Positions 1 through 8,987 are shown, counted from the first letter of the stretch. The stretch is DNA of 64,000 nt from Bradyrhizobium sp. Arg816 (GCF_029989365.1 NZ_JAPRAQ010000001.1:930001-994000); one strand, 5' to 3'. The notes: generated from the letters alone by a model not told the origin. Made by a program: numbers and translations.

Positions 1-1163
1 TGGCCCACGGTTCCGCTGCAGCGATCCTGTCGGTTTTGCTCGCCGTCACCAACGTCACCTCGCAGGCGTTCGCACAGTCCGCACCGGCAAAGCCGGAAGG
101 AAAGCCGGCTGTGATCGTCATGGACGACGAGCGCATCAAGCTCGCCGAGATCGAACTGCGCGAGGCGGGCCCCGCTCCAATCGCGAGGCGTCTGATGGTG
201 CCCGGCACCATCGTGCCTGACGCCGGGCGGGTCGCCCATGTCTCGGTCAAGCTCTCCGGCACGGTCGCCGAACTGCGCAAGAACATCGGAGACGATGTGG
301 TCAAGGACGAGGTCCTTGGCGTTCTGGAAAGCCGCGAGGTTGCCGACGCCAAGAGTGAATACCTCTCGGCAAGACTGTCCAACGAATTGCAACAGGAACT
401 GACGGCGCGCGACAAGTCGCTTTGGGAGGGGCGCGCGGTTCCCGAGCAGCAATACATCAAGTCGCGCAACGCGGCGGCGCAGACTGAAATGCGCTTCGGC
501 ATCGCACGCCAGAAGCTGATGGCGCTGGGCGTCACCGATGCCGAAATCGCCGGTCTGCCGCAGGCGCCCGACGGATCGCTGCGCAGTCAGAACATCCGGG
601 CGCCGATCTCCGGGCGCGTCGCCGAACGCAAGGTCGAATCCGGCACGGCGGTGGGGCGCGACAGTCTCGAAACGGAGCTGTTCGTCATCGTCGACCTCAG
701 CCGCGTCTGGGTCGAGTTGGCGGTCTCCTCGACCGACCTGCCCCTGGTGAAGGAAGGCCAGCCGGTCGATATCGCGCTGCGGGGCCTCTCGGAGACCGGC
801 GCCGGCAAGATCGTGTTCGTCAGTCCCTTGCTCGACAGGGAGACGCGCTCTGCTCGCGTCGTGGCCTCGCTGCCCAATCCCGATGGTCGCTGGCGACCGG
901 GATCATTCGTCACCGCGGGCATTGCGGTCGAGCGCCGCGACGTGGCCGTCGCCGTCCCGTTTGCCGCCGTCCAGACCGTCGATGGCCGCAAGGCGGTCTT
1001 CGTCCGGACCAGGCAAGGTTTCGAGAAGCGCGACGTCGTGCCGGGGCGGCGCGATGGTGCCGTCGTCGAGATCGTCTCGGGACTTTCCGCCGGCGAGACC
1101 GTCGCCAGCTCGAATACCTTCTCCCTCAAGGCCGAGCTTTCCAAGCCCGGCGATGAGGACTGA
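1..1163 (+). CDS. RND efflux periplasmic adaptor (CzcB/HlyD family), 5' partial
   Basis: Periplasmic membrane-fusion subunit that links an inner-membrane RND pump to an outer-membrane channel. The frame is open to the left edge and the residues before the first TTG (36) already look like a signal peptide (AAAILSVLLAVTNVTSQAFAQS in part), so the true start lies upstream of the window. After the signal come a lipoyl/barrel-sandwich half (HVSVKLSGTVAEL), a coiled-coil hairpin, the second lipoyl half (IRAPISGRVAERKVESGT) and a beta-barrel region (VWVELAVSSTDLPLV), in the usual family order. It ends 3 bases before the start of the CzcA-type pump, so the two form one transcription unit. An outer-membrane czcC gene may lie to the left, out of view. 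Confidence 0.88.
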   Translation, partial: AHGSAAAILSVLLAVTNVTSQAFAQSAPAKPEGKPAVIVMDDERIKLAEIELREAGPAPIARRLMVPGTIVPDAGRVAHVSVKLSGTVAELRKNIGDDVVKDEVLGVLESREVADAKSEYLSARLSNELQQELTARDKSLWEGRAVPEQQYIKSRNAAAQTEMRFGIARQKLMALGVTDAEIAGLPQAPDGSLRSQNIRAPISGRVAERKVESGTAVGRDSLETELFVIVDLSRVWVELAVSSTDLPLVKEGQPVDIALRGLSETGAGKIVFVSPLLDRETRSARVVASLPNPDGRWRPGSFVTAGIAVERRDVAVAVPFAAVQTVDGRKAVFVRTRQGFEKRDVVPGRRDGAVVEIVSGLSAGETVASSNTFSLKAELSKPGDED

Positions 1164-1166
1164 GCG

Positions 1167-4100
1167 ATGATCGAACGGATCGTCGAATTCTCCGTCCGTC
1201 GGCGTTGGCTGGTCCTGCTGGTGACGCTCGTCGCGGCGGCCTCCGGATTCTGGTCTCTGACCAGGCTCCCCATCGACGCCGTACCGGATGTCACCAATAT
1301 CCAGGTCCAGATCAACGCGGCCGCGCCGGCGCTGACGCCCGTCGAGATCGAGAAGCAGGTGACCGTTGCGCTCGAAACGGCGCTCGCCGGCATGCCGGGG
1401 CTGGAGTCGACGCGCTCATTCTCGCGCAACGGTTTTGCGCAGATCACCGCCGTGTTCGCCGACCGCACCAATATCTACTTCGCGCGCCAGCTGGTCGCGG
1501 AGCGTCTCAACGAGGCCAAGGCCAGCCTGCCGCCTGGCGTCGATGTCCGGATGGGACCGGTTTCGACCGGCCTCGGCGAGATCTACTGGTGGGCCGTCGA
1601 GTACGAGAAGCCCGGCGCGTCCGCGCCGGTTCGCGACGGACGACCGGGATGGCAGAGCGACGGCAGCTATCTCACACCGGAGGGTGAGCGGCTGACCGAC
1701 GATTTCCAGCGCACCGTTTACCTGCGCACGGTGCAGGACTGGATCGTCCGGCCACAGATGAAGACCGTTCCCGGCGTCGCCGGTGCGGACGCGATCGGCG
1801 GCTTCGTCAAGCAGTTCCAGGTGCAGCCGGACCCCGCAAGGCTGGTCGGTTATGGGCTGTCCTTCAAGCAGGTCGTCGATGCCATCGAGGCCAACAACAC
1901 CAGCCGCGGGGCGAACTACATCGAGCAGAACGGCGAAGGCCTCGTCGTGCGGGCCGCCGGCCGCGTCGAAAATCTGGAAGACATCGAGCAGATCGTCGTG
2001 ACGACGCGCGGCGGCGTTCCCGTTCGCATCAGGGACCTTGGCGAGGTCTCGATCGGAAAGGAATTGCGAACCGGCAGTGCAAGTGTCAACGGGCGCGAGG
2101 TCGTGCTCGGCACCGCCTTGATGCTGATCGGCGGCAACAGCCGGACCGTGGCCGCGGCGGCCGACGCCAAGATCAAGGACATCAGCAAGACCCTGCCGCC
2201 GGGCATTTTTGCCCGTACCGTCCTCAACCGGACGCAACTCGTGGATGCGACGATCCACACCGTTGCCAAGAATTTGGCCGAGGGCGCGCTGCTCGTCATC
2301 GCCGTGCTGTTCCTGCTGCTCGGCAACTTCCGCGCCGCGCTCGTTACCGCCTGCGTCATTCCCATCACCATGCTCATCACCGCAACGGGGATGCTGCAAG
2401 GGCGCATCAGCGCCAACCTGATGAGCCTCGGTGCGCTCGACTTCGGCCTGATCGTCGACGGCGCCGTCATCATCGCCGAGAACAGCCTGCGTCATCTCGC
2501 CGAGCGCCAGAGGGAGCTTGGCCGCGCGTTGTCTCTGGACGAGCGCCTCGACACCGTGAAGGTCTCGACATCGGAGATGATCCGCCCATCGGTCTACGGC
2601 CAGATCATCATCATCCTGGTCTACACGCCGTTGCTCGCCTTCACCGGAGTCGAGGGCAAGACCTTCGAGCCCATGGCCTTGACGGTGATGATCGCGCTGG
2701 CCGTCGCCTTCGTCATCTCGCTGACTTTCGTGCCGGCCGCCGTGGCGATCGCGATCACCGGCAAGGTCAACGAGCGCGAGAACATCCTCGTCCGGACGCT
2801 CAAGCGCTGGTATGCACCCCTGCTTTCGGGTGCGATCGCGAGGCCACTGCCCGTCGTTGCCGCCGCGGCCCTGCTCTTCGTCGGCGCCGCGCTGTTGTTC
2901 ATGCGGCTCGGTCAGGAGTTCACACCGACCCTGGACGAAAAGAACATCGTCATGGAAGTGAAGCGCATCCCAAGCACTGCGCTTGCGCAATCGCAGGCCA
3001 TGCAGCTCCTCATCGAGCGGCAGATCAGCAAGTTTCCCGAGGTCGCCTTTGTGTTCTCGCGCACCGGCACGCCCGATCTCGCCGCCGATCCTATGCCGCC
3101 AAACGCATCGGACACCTACATCATCGTCAAGTCCCAGGACGAATGGCCCGATCCCGCCATGTCGAAGGATGACCTGATCAAGAAGATCGAGGCCGAGGCC
3201 GGAAAGCTGCCGGGCAACAAGGTGGGATTTTCGCAGCCGATCGAGATGCGGTTCAACGAGCTGATTGCGGGCGTCCGCGAGGACCTGGCCGTCAAGGTTT
3301 TCGGCGACGACTTCGTCCAGATGCAACGGACCGCGGGCCAGATCGCCGATGTGGTCCGCAAGATCGACGGCGCCGAGAACGTCAAGGTCGAGGAAACCTC
3401 GGGTCTGCCCTTCCTCGAGATCAAGATCGACAAGGCGGAGATCGCGCGGCGCGGCCTCAGCCTGGCGGCCGTGCAGGATCTGATGCAGACCGCCATCGGC
3501 GGCACGGATGCCGGTCTGGTGTTCGAGGGCGACCGCCGCTTCAAGATCGTGGTGCGCCTTGCCGATCCATTGCGGAACGACATTCCAACCTTGGAAGAAC
3601 TGCCGATTCCCCTTCCCCACGCCAATCCCGACGCGCCGGCCGCCTCGATCCCGCTGCGGACGATCGCCTCGTTCGAGCAGACCACCGGCTACAACCAGAT
3701 CAGCCGAGAGAACGGCAAACGGCGTGTCGTCGCAACAGCCGAGGTCCGCGGCCGCGACATCGGCTCGCTGGTGTCGGAAGCACAGGCGAAAGTCGTCGAT
3801 CAGGTGAAGCTGCCGGCCGGCAGCTATCTCGCCTGGGGCGGCCAGTTCGAGAATTTCGCGGTCGCCCGGCAACGGCTGGTGTTCGTGGTGCCCGGGGTGT
3901 TCGCCCTGATCTATCTGCTGCTATTCGGCGCACTTGGCTCGGTGCGTGATGCTCTGCTCGTCTTCAGTGCCGTGCCGCTCGCGCTCACCGGAGGGATCGC
4001 GGCACTGTGGCTGCGCGGCATGCCGTTCTCGATCTCCGCGGCCGTCGGCTTCATCGCGCTTTCTGGCGTCGCCGTTCTCAACGGGCTCGTCATGCTGACG

Positions 4101-4415
4101 CAAATCCGCAAGCTGATCGCCGAAGGCGTCGAGCCGAAGACCGCCATTGGCGAAGGCGCGTTGACGCGATTTCGTCCCGTCGCGATGACTGCGCTCGTGG
4201 CCTCGCTCGGCTTCGTCCCGATGGCGCTTGCGACCGGTACTGGCGCCGAGGTTCAGAAGCCGCTGGCGACCGTCGTGATCGGCGGCCTGCTGACCGCGAC
4301 ACTGCTCACGCTGGTCGTGCTGCCGGCGCTGTACGCTCGCTTCGCCGTACCGCGCACGCCGACAAAACGCAGCAATGCGCCGCCGGCCCTCGTCCACGAC
4401 CACGCCGCCGAGTAA
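1167..4415 (+). CDS. czcA: Heavy-metal RND efflux pump, CzcA family (divalent-cation type)
   Basis: Inner-membrane proton-driven pump of 1082 residues, the normal length for the HME-RND family. It starts MIERIVEFSVRRRWLVLL, with the first membrane helix followed by LPIDAVPDVTNIQVQI, which is diagnostic of the family. In TM4 it has D425-FG-x3-D431-GA and E438-N439, the charged DFG-DGA-EN signature that separates Co/Zn/Ni/Cd pumps from the Cu/Ag group. The methionine triad of CusA is absent at the matching sites. It follows the adaptor gene by 3 bases. The exact metal cannot be read from sequence. The symbol is given at family level. Confidence 0.9.
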   Translation: MIERIVEFSVRRRWLVLLVTLVAAASGFWSLTRLPIDAVPDVTNIQVQINAAAPALTPVEIEKQVTVALETALAGMPGLESTRSFSRNGFAQITAVFADRTNIYFARQLVAERLNEAKASLPPGVDVRMGPVSTGLGEIYWWAVEYEKPGASAPVRDGRPGWQSDGSYLTPEGERLTDDFQRTVYLRTVQDWIVRPQMKTVPGVAGADAIGGFVKQFQVQPDPARLVGYGLSFKQVVDAIEANNTSRGANYIEQNGEGLVVRAAGRVENLEDIEQIVVTTRGGVPVRIRDLGEVSIGKELRTGSASVNGREVVLGTALMLIGGNSRTVAAAADAKIKDISKTLPPGIFARTVLNRTQLVDATIHTVAKNLAEGALLVIAVLFLLLGNFRAALVTACVIPITMLITATGMLQGRISANLMSLGALDFGLIVDGAVIIAENSLRHLAERQRELGRALSLDERLDTVKVSTSEMIRPSVYGQIIIILVYTPLLAFTGVEGKTFEPMALTVMIALAVAFVISLTFVPAAVAIAITGKVNERENILVRTLKRWYAPLLSGAIARPLPVVAAAALLFVGAALLFMRLGQEFTPTLDEKNIVMEVKRIPSTALAQSQAMQLLIERQISKFPEVAFVFSRTGTPDLAADPMPPNASDTYIIVKSQDEWPDPAMSKDDLIKKIEAEAGKLPGNKVGFSQPIEMRFNELIAGVREDLAVKVFGDDFVQMQRTAGQIADVVRKIDGAENVKVEETSGLPFLEIKIDKAEIARRGLSLAAVQDLMQTAIGGTDAGLVFEGDRRFKIVVRLADPLRNDIPTLEELPIPLPHANPDAPAASIPLRTIASFEQTTGYNQISRENGKRRVVATAEVRGRDIGSLVSEAQAKVVDQVKLPAGSYLAWGGQFENFAVARQRLVFVVPGVFALIYLLLFGALGSVRDALLVFSAVPLALTGGIAALWLRGMPFSISAAVGFIALSGVAVLNGLVMLTQIRKLIAEGVEPKTAIGEGALTRFRPVAMTALVASLGFVPMALATGTGAEVQKPLATVVIGGLLTATLLTLVVLPALYARFAVPRTPTKRSNAPPALVHDHAAE

Positions 4416-4437
4416 AGTTGGCACTTCCCTCGCGCGC

Positions 4438-5620
4438 TCACGGTCGCCGCTTCTCCGGGTGAGCCGCCCGCGCCCACAGCAGCGCGAACGGCCCCAACGC
4501 GATTCCCGCCGCAAGAACGATGAACGCCAGCAGCCAGCCGGTCGCGCTCTGCGGGCCGCCGGCCGCGTCGAGCGCGGCGCCGGTTCCCCAGGCTCCAACC
4601 GCCGACAGACCGAAGCCGACCGTCGAGTGCAGAGCCAGAGTTGCACCACGATATTCGGAAGTCGCCGCGGCAGACATGCCGGCAGTCAACGCACCTGAAT
4701 CGGCGGGCACGGTCAGGCCATAGGCGAGCAGTAGCAGTGCGAGCACCCATGCCGGCGCCGTCGCGTTGAGCCCGATGATAAGTGCGACGCAGGCCGATGC
4801 GATCATGACGATCGTGATCGCGCGATGGCGGCCGAATTTCAGCGCGGCCTCGTTGCCGAGGATGCTTGCGGGCATCGAGATCACCGCGAAGCAGAAGCTC
4901 AGCACGACGGGACTCAACCAGGACGGCGCGCCCTGGTGCGCAACGACGAAGGTCCAGAATCCGACGAGCCAGGTGCGGATGCCGTAAAGCTCGAAGCAGT
5001 GCGCGCCGTAGCCGAGGATGTAACCGAGCGCCTCGCGGTTGGCGAAGACGGGTGCGAAGTTGAGCAGACGCCCCGCCTTCGGCGCGGGCCGCTGCTCCCG
5101 CATCAGAGGGCACGCGATGACCATGGCGACGGGACCAAAGCCGGTGACGAGGAAGGCGGTGCGCCACCCCCAGCGGTCGGCGATCAGTTGCGCCACCAGG
5201 AACGAGAGACCAACGCCGACCGAGAAGCTCGAAGTGTACAACGTAACGGCGCGCGAGGTGTCGCCGGCGGGAAGCCGGTCCGTCAGCGCCTTCAGGCCCG
5301 GCATGTAGGCGCCGGCAAATCCAAGCCCTGCAAGGGACCAGATCGCGGTCGCCGACCAGAACCCTTGCGCGAAGATTCCGAACGCTGCGGTCGCGAGCCC
5401 GCTGACGATCGAGCCCCAGAGCAGGACAATCCGCGCGTCGATCCGGTCGGTCAACGTCGTCAGCACGGGTACCGCGAGCATGTAACCGAACGCGTAACCG
5501 CTCGCCATCAGGCCGCCTTCGGCGGCGGAGAGGCCCCCACTCCGGCATCAAATGCTGCGCCAGATTTGCGGACAAGGTCACATGCGGCAGCAGGTTGCCG
5601 ACCTGCCCTATGCACATCAC
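4438..5620 (-). pseudogene. MFS transporter broken by a one-base frameshift
   Basis: Twelve-helix major facilitator protein. The 356-residue frame starting at 5508 (MASGYAFGYMLAVPVL) lacks TM1. The missing N-terminus (SLIAVMCIGQVGNLLPHVTL, then ANLAQHLMPEWG) lies just upstream in another frame. Removing one G from the run of five (C run 5534-5538 on the plus strand) restores EWGLSAAEGGLMASGYAF, a normal MFS TM1-TM2 join. The likely start is near 5620 (GTG) or further upstream, overlapping the previous gene; I could not fix it. It is the last gene of the minus-strand ars arm. It may be a real inactivation, a phase-variable tract or a sequencing error. Confidence 0.75.
5534..5538 (-). other. 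Frameshift point in the MFS gene (G5 run, G4 expected)
   Basis: Five Gs on the coding strand. Four Gs restore one continuous MFS reading frame across the join, so this is where the indel most simply lies. Confidence 0.7.
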
Positions 5621-5645
5621 CGCAATCAGAGACCGGCCGCCGAGC

Positions 5646-6866
5646 TTACGAATTTTGTTCTCCCACCTGAAGCGGCGTTGATGTTGCCTGCTCCGTGCGA
5701 AGCAGCAAGAGCGCGAAGAAGGCCGAGACCGAGACGAGCGCGCTGATCCACAGCGCACTGCTGCCGATGTGCTCCACCATCAGCCCCAGTGCGAGCGGCG
5801 CGGCGGCACCCGTCAGTCTAGAAGGCAGCGAGATCACGCCGACGCGCTTGCCGAATCCGGCCGGCCCAAACAGCGCCAATGGAAGTGTATCACGGGCAAT
5901 GGTGATGATGCCGTTGCCCGCTCCGTACAACACCGTGAAAGTCGACGCGAGCAAGGGGCCGCCTACCACCAGCGCAACGACACCGATCGGATTCATCAGC
6001 ATGGCCAGCCTCGCCGAGAGCAGCGGGTGAAACCGGGCGAGCCATCCTGCCTCCAGAAGGCGCGCGCCGACTTGCGCAGGCCCAACCAACGCTCCCGCGA
6101 GCAAGGCCTGAGCGGGTGTCGCGCCAAACGCAACCAGCATGGTCGGGAGAATGGCCGAGATTCCCGAACTGACGAAGCTTGCTGCCGCGAACATGTAAGC
6201 CAGCAGCACCATCGCGAAGGTCTCGCTCTGGCGTCCGGATTGCTGGATTGCACCCGGCCCCGGTCGAGCCTGCTGGTCCAACGGAACGGCGCGCGGCAGC
6301 GAGAGATTGAGCGGCAACGCAACAGCGATATGGATCGCCGCCCATACCTGGCAGGCGACGCGCCAGCCGTACTCCGACGCGAGCCAGGTCGTGAGGGGCC
6401 AGCCGAGCGTGCTGGCGAAACCGGCGATCAGCGTGATGCCGGCGATGGTTCGCCGTGCATGGGTACCGTAGATGCGCGCAAGCGTCGCGAAGGCCGCTTC
6501 ATAGAGGCCCATGCCCATGCCGATCCCGAGCAACGCCCAGGCCGCAATCAGCACCGCCACGCCATGGGCCACGGACAGCAGGAGCAGGCCCGCCACAAGC
6601 ACGAGGTTCGAAATGGCAAGCAGGCTGCGTCCGCCAAACGTATCGATCGCATGCCCCACGCGCGGGCCGAGCAGGCCAGAGATGACGAGCGCTCCCGACA
6701 GCGCGCCGAACACGTAAGTCGGCGCGAGACCGAGATCGCGCGCAATCGGCGCGGCCAGGATGGCCGGGAGATAATAGCTCGACGCCCATGCAACCGTTTG
6801 CGCGGTGCCGAGCGCGAGCACGATGGCGAGCGGACCTCGGGCTTGGCCCGCAGGAAGTTGCGTCAT
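5646..6866 (-). CDS. MFS transporter in the arsenic cluster (possible ArsK-like effluxer)
   Basis: Polytopic major facilitator of 406 residues starting MTQLPAGQARGPLAIVLALG. The frame extends further upstream, but ATG 6866 is preferred because it overlaps the stop of the flavin monooxygenase as ATGA, the hallmark of translational coupling. About 12 hydrophobic segments are visible, with AWASSYYLPAILAAPIARDLG after TM1. Its place behind arsR and an ArsO-like gene suggests export of arsenite or an organoarsenical, or of whatever the monooxygenase makes. The assignment to ArsK is inference from context and general likeness; the substrate is not shown by the sequence. Confidence 0.82.
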   Translation of the reverse strand: MTQLPAGQARGPLAIVLALGTAQTVAWASSYYLPAILAAPIARDLGLAPTYVFGALSGALVISGLLGPRVGHAIDTFGGRSLLAISNLVLVAGLLLLSVAHGVAVLIAAWALLGIGMGMGLYEAAFATLARIYGTHARRTIAGITLIAGFASTLGWPLTTWLASEYGWRVACQVWAAIHIAVALPLNLSLPRAVPLDQQARPGPGAIQQSGRQSETFAMVLLAYMFAAASFVSSGISAILPTMLVAFGATPAQALLAGALVGPAQVGARLLEAGWLARFHPLLSARLAMLMNPIGVVALVVGGPLLASTFTVLYGAGNGIITIARDTLPLALFGPAGFGKRVGVISLPSRLTGAAAPLALGLMVEHIGSSALWISALVSVSAFFALLLLRTEQATSTPLQVGEQNS

Positions 6867-8230
6867 GAACAACCGCACCCCGAAGCACCGGCCTTCTTCG
6901 CCGTTTCGTCGGCGGCACAGCAGGTGGACAAATCCTCCTTCGCACTGCCGCCGCAACATCCCGATGCAGCTCCGGCTGCCTCGACACCACCACGCGTGCA
7001 GACGCCGGTCTCCGGCAGCACAAGCTCCACCCTCGCCGCCGCCTCCTTGTCGCCGGCGAGGTCGGCCGCAATCGAGCGAACCTGCTCATAACCCGTCATC
7101 ATCAGGAACGTCGGCGCACGGCCATACGACTTCATGCCCGCCATGTAGAAGCCCGGCTCATCATGCGCGAGCTCGCGCGCACCGTGTGGACGCACCGTGC
7201 CGCAGCTATGCTCGTTGGGATCGATCAGCGGTGCGAGAGCGACCGGTGCCTCGATGGCGGGATCGAGCCGCAAACGCAGTTCAGACAGAAAGGAGAAGTC
7301 TGGACGGAAACCCGTCGATACGATCAGTTCGTCCACGACCACGCTTCGCCCACCGCAACAGGCCCCTGCCGCGATCTTGAGGCGACCCTCGGAGTCCAAG
7401 AGGTGCGTGACGCCGAATTCGGTCTCGACCCTGATCTTTCCGGAGGCAACAAGCGCGGCGAAGGCGCTGCCGAGTTCGCCACGTGCGGCGAGTTTATCGT
7501 TGCGGCCGCCGCCAAAAGCCTTCGCGGGATCGGCGCCGCGCAACAGCCAGACCGGCTGCGTGCCCGGCACTTCGTCGGCGAGATGCACAAGATTGATCAG
7601 CGTGCCCACCGCTGAATGGCCCGCGCCGAGCACCGCAACAGTCTTCCCGGCATATTTGGAACGGCTGGCACCCCACACATCCGGCATGCCGTAGGCAACT
7701 CGGCCAGCACATTCATGTTCGCCGATCGCCGGCAGGCCGTTGCGTCCGGCCGGATTGGGGGAGAACCATGTGCCTGAGGTATCGATCACAGCATCTGCAC
7801 GCAGAACCTCGGGCCCCTTGCCGTTCTGATAGCGGATTTCAAAAGGCGCCTGCTCTCTGCCCTTGGTCTTTGCCTTGTCGAAGCCGACGCGGCTGATGGC
7901 CGAGACGCGGCTGGCGGTCCGGATCACCTCGCGCAGCGGCGTGCGCGTCGCGAGCGGCGTCAGGTATCGATCGAGCAGTTCGCCGCCGGTCGGATAGGAT
8001 TGCGGGTCCGGCGAATTCCATCCCGTCGGCGCAAGCATCCGCGCGGCGGCCTTGTCGACATTGTACTCCCACGGCGAGAACAGCTGGACCTGCTGCCACT
8101 GGCGGACCGCGTGTCCGGCTTCGGGTCCGGCCTCCAGCACAATGGCGGACATGCCTCGTTCGAGCACGTGGGCTGCCGCAGCGAGACCGACGGGTCCTGC
8201 CCCGATGATGGCTACCGTCTTCTCACTCAT
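6863..8230 (-). CDS. FAD/NAD(P)-dependent oxidoreductase, ArsO-like flavin monooxygenase
   Basis: 455-residue two-dinucleotide-domain flavoprotein. The FAD site is at the extreme N-terminus (AIIGAGPVGLAAAAHVLERG) and an NAD(P) site lies mid-protein (VAVLGAGHSAVGTLINL). The C-terminal 40 residues are rich in cysteine (CCGG, STCCAAD, GCGCS), a plausible thiol-metalloid contact that is unusual for flavin monooxygenases in general. It lies 49 bases downstream of arsR and is coupled by ATGA to the MFS gene. ArsO-type genes are known from ars operons, but the reaction is not proven. A TTCTAGAA box sits just upstream (8247-8254). Confidence 0.8.
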   Translation of the reverse strand: MSEKTVAIIGAGPVGLAAAAHVLERGMSAIVLEAGPEAGHAVRQWQQVQLFSPWEYNVDKAAARMLAPTGWNSPDPQSYPTGGELLDRYLTPLATRTPLREVIRTASRVSAISRVGFDKAKTKGREQAPFEIRYQNGKGPEVLRADAVIDTSGTWFSPNPAGRNGLPAIGEHECAGRVAYGMPDVWGASRSKYAGKTVAVLGAGHSAVGTLINLVHLADEVPGTQPVWLLRGADPAKAFGGGRNDKLAARGELGSAFAALVASGKIRVETEFGVTHLLDSEGRLKIAAGACCGGRSVVVDELIVSTGFRPDFSFLSELRLRLDPAIEAPVALAPLIDPNEHSCGTVRPHGARELAHDEPGFYMAGMKSYGRAPTFLMMTGYEQVRSIAADLAGDKEAAARVELVLPETGVCTRGGVEAAGAASGCCGGSAKEDLSTCCAADETAKKAGASGCGCS

Positions 8231-8246
8231 TCGGCTTATCCCATCT

Positions 8247-8254
8247 TTCTAGAA
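8247..8254. promoter_or_regulatory. TTCTAGAA palindrome upstream of arsO-like gene
   Basis: Perfect 8-base palindrome between arsR and the monooxygenase gene, identical to the one inside the candidate operator in front of arsR. It is AT-rich in a GC-rich background. It may be a second ArsR binding site allowing internal control of the operon. Confidence 0.4.
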
Positions 8255-8279
8255 TCATCGAATAAGTCGGCCAAAAAAG

Positions 8280-8603
8280 TCAGGCCGCCGTCTTGGCATC
8301 CTTGCACTCGGTTTCGTCGGCACAGCACTCCGACACCAGGAAATCCACCAGGCCCCGCATCCCGTCGTAGTTCGCGTGGCAGACGAGCGTCGTGGATTCG
8401 CGGACCTGACTAATCAGCCCGACCGCAACCAGAGACTTGATGTGATGAGACAGCGTCGATGCCGGGATCTTCAGCTTGTCCTGCAAGCGGCCGACGGGCA
8501 TGCCCGATCGTCCAGCGCGGACCAGGGCCCTGTAGATCTGAAGCCGCGTCCGGTTACCCAGGGCTTCCAAGCGTGCTGCTGCCTCGTCGATCTTCATGAC
8601 CAT
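8280..8603 (-). CDS. arsR: ArsR-family metalloregulator
   Basis: 107-residue winged-helix repressor. The recognition helix region reads IPASTLSHHIKSLVAVGLI. Vicinal cysteines close to the C-terminus (SECCADETECKD) are a likely As(III)/Sb(III) thiolate site, instead of the classic alpha3 CVC motif. Starts are MVMKID at 8603 or the internal ATG two codons on. It heads the minus-strand arsR, arsO-like, MFS, MFS unit and has a candidate operator just upstream (8637-8656), consistent with autoregulation relieved by arsenite. Confidence 0.9.
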   Translation of the reverse strand: MVMKIDEAAARLEALGNRTRLQIYRALVRAGRSGMPVGRLQDKLKIPASTLSHHIKSLVAVGLISQVRESTTLVCHANYDGMRGLVDFLVSECCADETECKDAKTAA

Positions 8604-8636
8604 AAGATGCGCCGATCGGCCCTCGTCGTCAACCGT

Positions 8637-8656
8637 ATTTCTAGAATATTGGAAAT
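8637..8656. promoter_or_regulatory. Candidate ArsR operator upstream of arsR
   Basis: ATTTCTAGAATATTGGAAAT: outer inverted arms ATTTC/GGAAAT around a TTCTAGAA core (8639-8646), 34 bases before the arsR start. Such AT-rich imperfect palindromes are typical ArsR/SmtB operators. The site is inferred from symmetry and position. Confidence 0.5.
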
Positions 8657-8688
8657 ATAGGAGAGACCCCTCCCCGACGAGAGCGGCT

Positions 8689-8889
8689 TCAGCAGCACTT
8701 TCCGTTTTGCTGGATCGGCGGACAAGGAACCGATCCGTACGAACAGAAGACGCAGCAATCGCCGCTCGTCGGCTTGAGCCGGGTGCCGCATCCCTTGCAA
8801 TCGTAGAAGAACTGACAGGCGTCAGTCGGCATGGTTTCGGCTGACGCGTGATGACAGACCGGACACGTGATTATCGATTGCGTTTGCAT
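8689..8889 (-). CDS. GDCCVxC-type small cysteine-rich (metal-associated) protein
   Basis: 66-residue protein starting MQTQSIITCPVCHH at ATG 8889; the longer upstream frame is shadow sequence. It has two zinc-ribbon-like CxxC pairs (CPVC, CKGC) and the family signature GDCCVFCSYGSVPCPP, ending in CC. The family is often found next to mercury and arsenic genes and has selenocysteine members. All positions here are Cys codons. It lies between the two arsR genes, divergent from the second one. Its job is unknown; metal(loid) binding is a reasonable guess. Confidence 0.82.
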   Translation of the reverse strand: MQTQSIITCPVCHHASAETMPTDACQFFYDCKGCGTRLKPTSGDCCVFCSYGSVPCPPIQQNGKCC

Positions 8890-8922
8890 TGCCGGCTTTC
8901 CTCGATCGCAAGCCACGACGCA

Positions 8923-8930
8923 TTCTAGAC
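8923..8930. promoter_or_regulatory. TTCTAGAC, near-match to the ars palindrome
   Basis: Seven of eight bases match the TTCTAGAA palindrome found twice on the other side of the cluster. It lies in the divergent region between the GDCCVxC gene and the second arsR. Weak evidence alone; the recurrence at three ars promoters is what makes it notable. Confidence 0.3.
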
Positions 8931-8951
8931 GCGCCCAGTTCGGAAATTCAA

Positions 8952-8987
8952 TTGACGCTTCATCATCATTTCTATAAATCTGGATAT
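8952..8987 (+). promoter_or_regulatory. Promoter/operator of the second arsR
   Basis: TTGACG (8952-8957) and TATAAAT (8973-8979) make a sigma70-like promoter with 15-16 bases between. The -10 element is only about 9 bases from the ATG at 8988, so the message may be nearly leaderless. The AT-rich stretch ATAAATCTGGATAT is partly symmetrical and is the probable ArsR site overlapping the promoter. Confidence 0.45.

Noticed and set aside
1416..3872. 818-codon ORF antisense to czcA
   Set aside because: Shadow of the high-GC czcA gene; composition (runs of Arg, Asp, His) does not look like a real protein and no domain is visible.
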